Shown: in pieces, positions 23,741-30,952 of the stretch | Layout: every line of letters begins with the position of its first letter | How positions within the stretch are numbered: position 1 is the first letter of the stretch | Assembly: GCA_963767285.1 (NCBI GenBank) | Contig: CAVYDJ010000002.1 | Span: forward strand, 434,001-498,000 | From: WHSW01 sp963767285 | GTDB lineage: Bacteria; Actinomycetota; Thermoleophilia; Solirubrobacterales; 70-9 | Direction: 5' to 3' | Length of the DNA: 64,000 nucleotides | Program-made: the position numbers and the translations under genes | Notes under the pieces: model-generated | The model's input: only the letters and a program-made list of their open reading frames with translations | Told to the model about the DNA's origin: nothing | The model's database searches: none

Positions 23741-25594
23741 TCAGCCGAGCGGCTGGCCGCTGGAGTCGACCCGCTGGATCGTCAGCGAGTACGACCACGT
23801 GTGGTCGATGCTGGCCGGGCGGCCGGCGTTGTCGTGGTCGAGGTGGCCGGTCCCGTTGAAGTTCAGCGTGATCGGCTCGGTGCTCCGCAGGGTGTCCAGC
23901 GAGACAGTGCGTTGCTGGACCTCCTGCGGGAAGTAGCTCCAGACGTGCACGTTGCACTCGTCGTCGCCGGCGTCGACGAACCCGACCTCCGGATCGTCCA
24001 TGCCCCAGCTGAGCCGCGCCTCGCCGGGGCTGGCGCCGTCGCTGACCGAGAACGAGACCGGCTTCGTGCCGTCCAGCCCGGGGGTGCGGTCGGGCATGTC
24101 GGCGACGCACGGGACCCTGCCGCCCGGGCCGGACTTGCACCCCTCGAGGTGGTGGCTGTGCCAGCGGCCGTGGACGCGTCCCTGCACCTCGCCGCTGAGC
24201 CGCCCGTTCTTGAGCATGATCGCGTTCTCGGGATCGAACTCGGTCTCGGCGAACTCGCCGTCGAAGGACTTCGAGCCGGACTGCGTGCCGCACAGGGTGT
24301 CCGGCGCCGACGCGGTCGTGTGGTACGAGATCGTCGCGTTGACGACCCGGTAGTACAGGCTGTCCTCGGCCGGCTTGAAGTGGATCGTCGCGTCGGCGAC
24401 GCCGGCGCCGGTGGTCAGGTGGACCGTCAGGCCGACTTGGCTGGAGAGCGGCCACGCCTTCGCGGGCGCCGTGAAGTCATACCAGGGCCGCCCCTCGGAC
24501 CAGCCGGGGTTGTAGTCGCTGCGCAGCTCCGCGGTCTGGCCCTGCGGGTTCGCGTACTCCGCCTTGGCGCCGAAGCCCTGCATCAGGATCTGCTTCGTCG
24601 TGGCAGTGGCCTGCGTCGTCAACGGATGCCCGGTGATCGGCGTCGTCTGGCCGGGCGTCAGCGTTTGCGGTGCCTCGAGGGTCAGCTCCAGGCAGCCGCC
24701 CGGGGTCGTCGCGCGCTTCTCGGTGGTGAGATACGCGCCGGCGAGCTGGACGAAGCCCAGCTCGACGAACTTGTCGACCGCGGCGTCCCAGGCGGCGCTG
24801 CGCAGGACCCGCTTCGGAGCGGGCGACTCGTCGCCGTCCTGCTGGGCGATGAACTCCTCGAAGTTGCCCTCGCGGACCCAGATCGTCGAGAGCGCTTGGC
24901 TGTAGGTCTGGGCGGGCCCGGTCGACTTGGTCTTGCCGGTCTTGCGGTTCGTCGCGTTCTGCGAGCGGGTGACCGAGACCGTGACGTCCCGCGCGCCGAT
25001 GCCGGTCAGGGTGGCGTCGAGGTCGGTCCCCGAGCTGGTGGCGCCACGCATGTCGAAGACGACGTTGGTCGTGATGTCGTACTTGCCGACGCGCTCGACC
25101 GTGGTGACCTCGTACTCGGCGCGGAAATCGCCACGGACCTCGAAGTTGCCGTCCTCCACGTAGCTGGTGCCGATCACCGGGCAGGGATCGACGGCCGCCT
25201 GCATCCGGAAGCGCCGCGTCTGCTTGCCGCCCTTGCCCTTCACCGAGTCGGCGGCGCCCAGCGGGTCGGCGCCGTTGGAGTCCGGGGCGGTCGCGGCGCG
25301 CGCGGCGCGCGGAGCGGCGCCGGCGGCTGTGTCGAGCTGGGCGACGAGCTTTGCATCGGCCTGTGCGGCCTTGGCCTTCCAACCCTTGCCGAGCAGGTCG
25401 GCGAAGCTCGGGATCCCCAGACCCTTGCGCGTGCCCGCGGGGCCGGTGGCGGCCAGCAGGTCACGCAGGCCGTCGGCTGCCGAGGGGTCGGCCGGGATTG
25501 GGAGGCCCTCGTCGGCGGCTGCGGCGGGCGCGGCCGAGGCGACGAGGACGATCGTGGTGACAAGGGCGGGGAGATATGCGCGGAATCCATTCAT
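23741..25594 (-). CDS. Large secreted protein of unknown function
   Basis: 617 residues with a signal peptide (MNGFRAYLPALVTTIVLVASAAPAAAA). The mature protein is beta-rich and Thr/Ser-rich; no membrane helix or anchor follows. Segments such as PCPVIGTSYVEDGNFEVRG, VTVSVTRSQNATNRKTGKT, SLYYRVVNATISYHT and DDECNVHVWSYFPQE suggest two or three immunoglobulin-like domains. Cysteines are few and scattered. I do not recognise a family. ATG at 25594 is chosen because it opens the signal peptide and lies six bases after a minus-strand TACGGT. It stands downstream of a NarL-type two-component system on the same strand. Confidence 0.7.
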   Translation of the reverse strand: MNGFRAYLPALVTTIVLVASAAPAAAADEGLPIPADPSAADGLRDLLAATGPAGTRKGLGIPSFADLLGKGWKAKAAQADAKLVAQLDTAAGAAPRAARAATAPDSNGADPLGAADSVKGKGGKQTRRFRMQAAVDPCPVIGTSYVEDGNFEVRGDFRAEYEVTTVERVGKYDITTNVVFDMRGATSSGTDLDATLTGIGARDVTVSVTRSQNATNRKTGKTKSTGPAQTYSQALSTIWVREGNFEEFIAQQDGDESPAPKRVLRSAAWDAAVDKFVELGFVQLAGAYLTTEKRATTPGGCLELTLEAPQTLTPGQTTPITGHPLTTQATATTKQILMQGFGAKAEYANPQGQTAELRSDYNPGWSEGRPWYDFTAPAKAWPLSSQVGLTVHLTTGAGVADATIHFKPAEDSLYYRVVNATISYHTTASAPDTLCGTQSGSKSFDGEFAETEFDPENAIMLKNGRLSGEVQGRVHGRWHSHHLEGCKSGPGGRVPCVADMPDRTPGLDGTKPVSFSVSDGASPGEARLSWGMDDPEVGFVDAGDDECNVHVWSYFPQEVQQRTVSLDTLRSTEPITLNFNGTGHLDHDNAGRPASIDHTWSYSLTIQRVDSSGQPLG

Positions 25595-25600
25595 GCCGCG

Positions 25601-25606
25601 ACCGTA
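25601..25606 (-). promoter_or_regulatory. -10 element of leaderless secreted-protein gene
   Basis: Minus-strand TACGGT is followed by six bases and the ATG at 25594. Confidence 0.42.
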
Positions 25607-25678
25607 AGCCGCGCATCGCGTCACCGCATTGGGGTGATTCCTAGACCCGACCCCAAGGTTTGCGAGCTTCCCTAAGGG

Positions 25679-26338
25679 TCAGGCGTCGATCAGCCCGCGG
25701 CGGATCGCGTAGCGGACCAGCTCGACCCGGTCGCGCATCCCGAGCTTGCGCATCGCGTTCGAGCGATGGTTCTCGACCGTCTTCTCGGAGAGGTGGAGGA
25801 TCTCGGCGATCTCCTTGTTGGTGTGCGCCTCGGCGACCAGCTTCACGACCTCCTCCTCGCGCGGGGTGAGCTCGTCGGTGCGCCCGGCGCCCTGGCCGAG
25901 GACGTCCTTGATCAAAGCCTGCTGCGCTGCCGGGGTCAGGAACGGCTCGCCGCGCTCGACCGCGCGCACCGCGCCGAGCAGGTCGACGTCGGCCTGCGTC
26001 TTCAGCACGTAGCCGGAGGCGCCCGCCTTCAGGGCCTCGAACAGGTACTGCTCGTCGTCGTACATCGAGAGGATCAGCACGGCGACGTCGGGAGCCTGCT
26101 CGCGGATCTCGCGGGTGGCCTGCAGCCCAGTCAGCTTCGGCATCTTGACGTCGAGGATCGCGAGGTCCGGCCGCTCGCGGATGGCCAGGTCGCGCGCCTC
26201 GGCCCCGTCGGAGGCCTCGGCGATGACGTCGATGTCGTCCTGCTGCTCGAGCAGGACGCGCAGCCCCGAACGCACGATGCCGTGGTCGTCCGCGATCAGT
26301 ACCCGCACCTGGTCATCCCTCGTTTCCGTTGTCATCAC
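25679..26338 (-). CDS. NarL/LuxR-family response regulator
   Basis: 219 residues. The receiver domain has the acidic pair ADDHG (D17/D18), phospho-acceptor D63 (LAILDVKMPKL) and the conserved lysine in LKTQADVD. The C-terminal LuxR helix-turn-helix spans about 155-215 (ELTPREEEVVKLVAEAHTNKEIAEIL, KTVENHRSN). Its start overlaps the end of the kinase gene by 26 bases, so the two are a coupled pair. The target genes are unknown; the secreted-protein gene directly downstream is a candidate. Confidence 0.93.
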   Translation of the reverse strand: MMTTETRDDQVRVLIADDHGIVRSGLRVLLEQQDDIDVIAEASDGAEARDLAIRERPDLAILDVKMPKLTGLQATREIREQAPDVAVLILSMYDDEQYLFEALKAGASGYVLKTQADVDLLGAVRAVERGEPFLTPAAQQALIKDVLGQGAGRTDELTPREEEVVKLVAEAHTNKEIAEILHLSEKTVENHRSNAMRKLGMRDRVELVRYAIRRGLIDA

Positions 26339-27323
26339 TGAGGTTTATCGGCACGACGAGCCGAACCCTTGTGCCGACGTCGTGCCGGGACTCGATCTGG
26401 AAGTCGCCGCCGACCAGCAGCGCCCGTTCGCGCATGCCGCCGATTCCGAGCCCGCGGCTGGTCTGGTCGAAGGTGAAACCGCGTCCATCGTCGCGGACGC
26501 TGAGCTCCACCGCGTCACCCTCGCGACGCAGGGCGACCTGGACGTGTTCGGCCTCCGAGTGGCGGACAGCGTTGCTCAGCGCCTCCTGGGCGACCCGGTA
26601 GACGACCAGCTGCACGTCCTCGGGCAGGCCGCCGAGGTCGCCTTCGGTCTCGAAACTCGCCTCGATCGTCCCCCCGCGCGAGATCTCGCGCACATTGCCG
26701 GCCACCGCCGGCTCCAGCCCGAGATCGTCGAGCGCCGTCGGGCGCAGCTGGCGCGCGAGGTCGAGCAGCTCCCGCATCGCCTGGTTGGCCACGGTCCGGA
26801 TCTCTGCGAGCTCGGTCGCAAGCTCGGGCGGGGCCTTGCCGCGGGTCGCCTCGAGGCGCAGCAGCAGGCCGGTCAGGGACTGGTTGACCTCGTCGTGGAG
26901 GTCGCGGGCGACGCGGGTACGTTCGCGCTCCTGCGCGGTCAGCGCCGCGCTCGAGGCGCGGCGGCGCTCGGCTTCGAGGCGCTCGAGCATCCGCGCGAAC
27001 GCCTGATGCAGGCGGACGACCTCCTCGGGCCCCGCGGGGGTGTCACCGTCCCTCAGGTTCGCTCCCGGCCGCGAGAGGTCGGCGCGCTCCATCTGATCGA
27101 CGAGCTGCTCGAGCGGCTGGAAGCGGCGCTGGATCAGCAGCACGTTGAAGACGATCGTCAGCGCCACCGCAAGCCCGAGGACGATGCCGGATTGGGTATC
27201 GAGCAGGTCCGTGTCGGCGTTCGCCGCGATCACCGCCATGACCACCGCAACCACGACCAGGAGCAGGTTGACGAGCAGGACCTGGGTCAGGAGGGCCGGC
27301 CGGCGCATGCGAGAAGTATTCAC
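26313..27323 (-). CDS. NarL-type sensor histidine kinase (HisKA_3)
   Basis: 336 residues. Two membrane segments (about 12-32 and 46-64) enclose only a short external loop of some 13 residues, so the signal is probably sensed in or at the membrane. A HAMP-like linker follows, then the HisKA_3 helix with phospho-accepting H143 (VARDLHDEVNQSL) and an ATPase domain with DDGRGF and GLGIGGMRERA. It partners the overlapping response regulator. Confidence 0.92.
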   Translation of the reverse strand: MNTSRMRRPALLTQVLLVNLLLVVVAVVMAVIAANADTDLLDTQSGIVLGLAVALTIVFNVLLIQRRFQPLEQLVDQMERADLSRPGANLRDGDTPAGPEEVVRLHQAFARMLERLEAERRRASSAALTAQERERTRVARDLHDEVNQSLTGLLLRLEATRGKAPPELATELAEIRTVANQAMRELLDLARQLRPTALDDLGLEPAVAGNVREISRGGTIEASFETEGDLGGLPEDVQLVVYRVAQEALSNAVRHSEAEHVQVALRREGDAVELSVRDDGRGFTFDQTSRGLGIGGMRERALLVGGDFQIESRHDVGTRVRLVVPINLSDDNGNEG

Positions 27324-27327
27324 GCGA

Positions 27328-27410
27328 GGTCAGACCCCTCGACACCGGGGCCGCGAATCCGGCTCCGCAAGAAGGGGGTCTGACCCCATTCCGAAATAGG
27401 GGCCAGCCCC
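27328..27410. repeat. Palindromic GGGGTC(T/A)GACCCC-type element
   Basis: GGTCAGACCCC (27328-27338) is the exact inverted complement of GGGGTCTGACC (27375-27385). The second arm is itself the centre of a 13-base palindrome, GGGGTCTGACCCC (27375-27387). A related GGGGCCAGCCCC follows at 27399-27410. The element fills most of the gap between the kinase gene and htpX. It looks like a dispersed intergenic palindrome; a role as bidirectional terminator is also possible. Confidence 0.55.
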
Positions 27411-27508
27411 CATGTGGTCGGTCCGTCGCATCGTCAGAATGTCCGCACAGGTTCAAGTCCGGCCGCCTGTGTCTTGAGAGCCGGGCAGGCATCAAGGAGC
27501 ACCCAGCG

Positions 27509-28369
27509 ATGACAACCACCCGCAAGTCGAACTTCTCGGCTGCCCTGAGGACGACCATTTTGATGGCGACCCTCGGCGGTTTGATGGTCGCGATCGGCTA
27601 CGCGATCGGCGGCATCCAGATCGCCTCCCTCTTCCTGGCGATCGCCCTGCTGATGAACTTCGTCGCCTTCTTCTTCAGCGACAAGATCGCGGTCAAGGCC
27701 TCGGGCGCGAAGCCGATCGAGGAGAGCGAGAATCCGGGCCTGTATCAGATGGTGCGCGAGCTGACGACGCGCGCCGGCCTGCCGATGCCGCGCCTGTACA
27801 TGATCCCGTCCGAGCAGCCCAACGCCTTCGCGAGCGGCCGCGGACCGAAGCACTCCGTGGTCGCCGTGACCAGCGGGATCACGAAGCTGCTCTCCGAGGA
27901 CGAGTTGCGCGGCGTGATCTCCCATGAGCTCGCCCACATCAGCAACCGCGACATCCTCACCCAGTCCGTCGCTTCGGCGATCGGCGCGATGATCACCTAC
28001 CTGGCCTACTTCTTCCTGTGGTTCGGGGGCGACAACGACTCGCCGCTGGGGCTGATCGGCAGTATTGCCATGGTGTTGCTGGCGCCGCTCGCGGCTTCGC
28101 TGATCCAGCTCGCGGTCTCGCGCCAGCGCGAGTACGCGGCGGACGCGACCGGGGCGGACTTCTGTGGCAACCCGGAGTCGCTGGCCTCGGCGCTGCTGCG
28201 GCTCGAGGAGGGTGCGGCCGCGATGCCGATGCAGGTCAACCAGGCCACCGAGCCGCTCTACATCGTCAAGCCGTTCAAGGGCGGCGGGATCGCGGGCCTG
28301 TTCTCGACCCACCCGCCGATCGAGGAGCGCGTCCGGCGCCTGCGGCAGATGCGCCCGACGATCGGCTAG
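27509..28369 (+). CDS. htpX: Zinc metalloprotease HtpX
   Basis: 286 residues, an M48B membrane-bound quality-control protease. Two N-terminal membrane helices (about 14-33 and 36-56) precede the zinc site HELAH (H139, E140, H143) and the third ligand E208 in SRQREYAADATGA, with two more hydrophobic segments between (MITYLAYFFLWF, GSIAMVLLAPLAASLI). The last residues STHPPIEERVRRLR are the family C-terminus. An AAGGAG site lies about nine bases before the ATG. It is likely controlled independently of the two-component genes behind it. Confidence 0.95.
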   Translation: MTTTRKSNFSAALRTTILMATLGGLMVAIGYAIGGIQIASLFLAIALLMNFVAFFFSDKIAVKASGAKPIEESENPGLYQMVRELTTRAGLPMPRLYMIPSEQPNAFASGRGPKHSVVAVTSGITKLLSEDELRGVISHELAHISNRDILTQSVASAIGAMITYLAYFFLWFGGDNDSPLGLIGSIAMVLLAPLAASLIQLAVSRQREYAADATGADFCGNPESLASALLRLEEGAAAMPMQVNQATEPLYIVKPFKGGGIAGLFSTHPPIEERVRRLRQMRPTIG

Positions 28370-28381
28370 GAACCAACCGCG

Positions 28382-29308
28382 ATCAAGTACTCGGTAGTCG
28401 TCGTCACCTGGGAGTGCGCGGATCACCTGCGCACCCTGGTGACGACGATGAACCGGCACCTCGACGGCGCCCAGCAGCTCGTCGTCGTCGACAACGCCTC
28501 CTCTGACTCGCCCGGCGCGGCGGCCGCCGAGTGGAAGGGCGAGCACCGCTTCGTCGGCTTGGATGAGAACGTCGGGTTCGGTGCCGCCAACAACGTCGGC
28601 GTGGGGGAGGCGACCGGCGACGCCACCGTGCTGCTCAACCCGGACACCGAGCTGCTCGACGACGGCCTGGGCCGGCTGGCTGCGGTGGCGCTCGAGCTCG
28701 GCGGTCTGGTCGGGCCGCGGGTCCTCAACGCCGATGGCTCCATCCAGCCCTCGGCCAGCGGGCCCGAGGTCGGCGTCTGGCCCTGGGTCCGGGCCCTCGT
28801 TCCCGCAGCCGTCCAGCCGGCCGCCGTGCGGGCGCGGACGGAGCCGTACCGGCTCGAGCACCGGGTCGGCGTCACCTGGCTTCGGGGCGCCTGCGTCGCC
28901 GGCCCGACCGACGTGCTTGCGCGCCTCGGACCGTTCGACCCGGCCCTGCACATGTTCGGCGAGGACATCGACCTCGGCCTGCGCGCCGCGGCCGGCGGCG
29001 TTCGCTCGTGGTTCGACCCGGAGGCGTGCCGGATCGTCCACCACGGCCAGGGCTCGACGACGCTCGCCTACGGCTCACGCGAGGCCTGGCGGGCCACCGG
29101 CACGCTGAACTGGCGCGCGGCCCTGCGCCGGGCGTACGGCCCGCGGCGGGAGACGCTCGCGTGGATCGCTCTGCGGACGAACCTGCGGCTGCGGCTGCTT
29201 GCCAAGACCGTCCTGCGCCGGGCGACCGAGCGCGACCGGGCCGCTGTGCACGCGGTGCTCTCCGCACGCCCGGTCCCGGAGCTGGGGCGGGGCAACAACG
29301 ATCAATAA
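28382..29308 (+). CDS. Family 2 glycosyltransferase, apparent ATC start
   Basis: 308 residues when read from ATC at 28382. The first strand and helix of the GT2 fold are (I)KYSVVVVTWECADHL, followed by QQLVVVDNASSDS, ENVGFGAANNVGVG and the DxD-like LLNPDTELLDD; a later FGEDIDLGLRAAAGG is the usual acidic motif. No ATG, GTG or TTG lies between the htpX stop, which is in the same frame, and GTG at 28439. That GTG would remove the essential first strand. AGGA overlaps the htpX stop ten bases before the ATC. Rhamnosyl-type transferases share this architecture. Confidence 0.82.
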   Translation: MKYSVVVVTWECADHLRTLVTTMNRHLDGAQQLVVVDNASSDSPGAAAAEWKGEHRFVGLDENVGFGAANNVGVGEATGDATVLLNPDTELLDDGLGRLAAVALELGGLVGPRVLNADGSIQPSASGPEVGVWPWVRALVPAAVQPAAVRARTEPYRLEHRVGVTWLRGACVAGPTDVLARLGPFDPALHMFGEDIDLGLRAAAGGVRSWFDPEACRIVHHGQGSTTLAYGSREAWRATGTLNWRAALRRAYGPRRETLAWIALRTNLRLRLLAKTVLRRATERDRAAVHAVLSARPVPELGRGNNDQ

Positions 29309-29313
29309 GGGGG

Positions 29314-29404
29314 AGGCCTGGGGGGAATTGCCGAGTTAGGGCCGCATACCGGGACAAACTCGGCAACGCCCACCCTTTATTGCAATGCCCTGCCTCCAGG
29401 CCTG
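29314..29404. other. Intergenic dyad-rich segment between the GT2 and the rhodanese-E1 gene
   Basis: TTGCCGAGTT (29328-29337) pairs perfectly with AACTCGGCAA (29357-29366) across a 19-base loop. An outer pair, AGGCCTGG (29314-29321) with CCAGGCCT (29397-29404), encloses it, and AATAAGGG near 29304 can partly pair with CCCTTTATT near 29373. The gap is AT-richer than its surroundings. TTGAAG (29419-29424) and TAGGGA (29443-29448) downstream could be the promoter of the next gene, in which case the dyads terminate the upstream gene; otherwise they would lie in a structured leader. Confidence 0.45.
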
Positions 29405-29466
29405 CGTTGCTATTCTTTTTGAAGTAATACAGTGATTCCGGATAGGGATTAGGAGTTTTTGGGCAG

Positions 29467-30630
29467 ATGCCGGTGGAGTTGATTGATCTCGAGACCGCTC
29501 AGCGGGAGATCGAGGCGGGCGCGAAGCTGATCGACGTCCGCGAGCCTCACGAGTGGAACGAGTCCCACCTCGAGGCCGCCGAGCACGTGCCGATGGACGA
29601 GCTGGTGGCGCGCGCCGACGAGGTCGCCCCCGACGTCTCCGAGCGGATCCTCCTCTACTGCCGGACGGACAACCGCTCGCAGAAGATGGCGACCGAGCTC
29701 GCAGCGCTCGGCTACGAGGACATCGGGGTGATGGAGGGCGGGATCGTCGGCTGGGAGGGCGCCGGTCTGCCGACCGTCAGCGCCTCCGGCCTGACCCGGG
29801 ACCAGCGCAACCGCTACTCGCGCCACACGCTGCTGCCCGAGGTCGGGGTCGAGGGCCAGCTCAAGCTCCTGCACTCGAAGGTCCTGCTGCTCGGCGCCGG
29901 CGGCCTCGGCGCGCCGACGGCGCTCTACCTCGCCGCGGCGGGGGTCGGGACGATCGGGATCATCGACGACGACGTCGTCGACGAGTCGAACCTGCAGCGC
30001 CAGGTGATTCACAACACCGAGCGGGTCGGGATCGCGAAGACGGCCTCCGCGAGGATGACGATCGAGGCACTGAACCCCGACGTCGAGGTGGTCGAGCACA
30101 ACCTTCGCCTCGACAGCTCCAACATCCTCGAGCTGATCGAGCCGTACGACGTGATCGTCGACGGCGCTGACAACTTCCCCACGCGGTACCTGCTCAACGA
30201 CGCCTCGGTGCGCCTGCGCAAGCCGGTCGTCTCGGCCTCGATCCTCGGCTTCGACGGGCAGATCTCGACCTTCGTCCCGTTCGAGGGGCCGTGCTACCGC
30301 TGCCTCTACCCGGTCCCGCCGCCGCCCGAGCTCGCCCCGAGCTGCGGCGCCAACGGCGTTCTCGGCGTGATGGCCGGGGTGATGGGCCTGCTGCAGGCCA
30401 ACGAGGTGATCAAGCTGGTCGCCGGGATCGGCGAGCCGCTGATCGGGCGGCTGCTGCTCTACGAGTCGCTCGGCACGCGGTTCACCGAGCTGAAGGTCAA
30501 GCGCGACCCGGAGTGCCCGATCTGTGGCGAGCACTCGGCCGAGATCCCGGCCGAGGAAATGGGCAAGTTCCCCGACTACGAGCTCTTCTGCGGTGCCCCG
30601 GCCCGCGAGGAGACTCCGGCCGCTGTCTGA
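29467..30630 (+). CDS. Rhodanese-MoeB/ThiF fusion (adenylyltransferase/sulfurtransferase for a ubiquitin-like sulfur carrier)
   Basis: 387 residues. The N-terminal 100 residues are a rhodanese with catalytic C65 (LLYCRTDNRSQ). The rest is an E1-like domain: RYSRHTLLPEVG, the nucleotide loop VLLLGAGGLGAP, DDDVVDESNLQRQ, DGADNFPTRYLLND, and zinc cysteines CYRC and CPIC. It should adenylate the C-terminal glycine of a carrier such as the CysO-like protein encoded next and load it with sulfur. MoeZ-type enzymes usually carry the rhodanese at the C-terminus, so the order here is reversed. ATG at 29467 follows an AGGAG at longer than usual spacing. Confidence 0.92.
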   Translation: MPVELIDLETAQREIEAGAKLIDVREPHEWNESHLEAAEHVPMDELVARADEVAPDVSERILLYCRTDNRSQKMATELAALGYEDIGVMEGGIVGWEGAGLPTVSASGLTRDQRNRYSRHTLLPEVGVEGQLKLLHSKVLLLGAGGLGAPTALYLAAAGVGTIGIIDDDVVDESNLQRQVIHNTERVGIAKTASARMTIEALNPDVEVVEHNLRLDSSNILELIEPYDVIVDGADNFPTRYLLNDASVRLRKPVVSASILGFDGQISTFVPFEGPCYRCLYPVPPPPELAPSCGANGVLGVMAGVMGLLQANEVIKLVAGIGEPLIGRLLLYESLGTRFTELKVKRDPECPICGEHSAEIPAEEMGKFPDYELFCGAPAREETPAAV

Positions 30631-30642
30631 CCGGCGCCTCGG

Positions 30643-30648
30643 TAGCTT
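30643..30648 (+). promoter_or_regulatory. -10 element of leaderless cysO-like gene
   Basis: TAGCTT is followed by seven bases and the ATG at 30656, giving the carrier gene its own promoter despite being only 25 bases behind the E1 gene. Confidence 0.48.
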
Positions 30649-30655
30649 TCTCCGC

Positions 30656-30931
30656 ATGCCCCAGGTGAAGATCCCTCCGGTGCTGCGCCCGCGCACGGGC
30701 GGCGAGGCCGAGGTTCCCGCCGATGGCGAGACCGTCGGCGAGGTGCTCGAGGCGCTCGCCGGCGCCCATCCGGAGACCCGCGAGCAGCTGTTCGCGGACG
30801 ACGGCGCCCTGAATCGCTACGTCAACGTCTATCTCAACGACGAGGACGTGCGGGTGCTCGACGGTCTCGAGACCTCGGTCTCGGCCTCCGACACCGTCGT
30901 GATCCTGCCGGCCATGGCCGGCGGCTCGTAG
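30656..30931 (+). CDS. cysO: CysO/ThiS/MoaD-family ubiquitin-like sulfur carrier
   Basis: 91 residues with the beta-grasp pattern: QVKIPPVLRPRTGG, then the helix GETVGEVLEALAGAHPETREQLF and RYVNVYLNDEDVRVLDG, ending VVILPAMAGGS. The diglycine (G89-G90) is the thiocarboxylation site, but one serine follows it, so activation would first require trimming. In Mycobacterium, CysO carries sulfide to CysM; a CysM-like gene lies at 63765 in this window. The upstream E1-rhodanese is its likely activator. Confidence 0.85.
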   Translation: MPQVKIPPVLRPRTGGEAEVPADGETVGEVLEALAGAHPETREQLFADDGALNRYVNVYLNDEDVRVLDGLETSVSASDTVVILPAMAGGS

Positions 30932-30946
30932 CCGGCGGAGCCGGCT
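30930..30946. terminator. Stem-loop between convergent cysO and GH39-like genes
   Basis: AGCCGGC-GGA-GCCGGCT forms a seven-base-pair GC stem with a three-base loop, beginning inside the cysO stop codon. It sits in the 21-base gap between two converging genes. No T-run follows on either strand, so termination efficiency is uncertain. Confidence 0.5.
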
Positions 30947-30952
30947 CCAGGT

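Noticed and set aside
22934..25675. A 913-codon plus-strand open frame
   Set aside because: It is antisense to a methyltransferase and a signal-peptide-bearing protein and shows only low-complexity Arg/Ala/Val composition, as expected from high GC.
27440..27475. GGTTCAAGTCC resembling a tRNA T-arm
   Set aside because: The flanking bases do not form the five-base T stem, and no acceptor, D or anticodon arms can be drawn around it.
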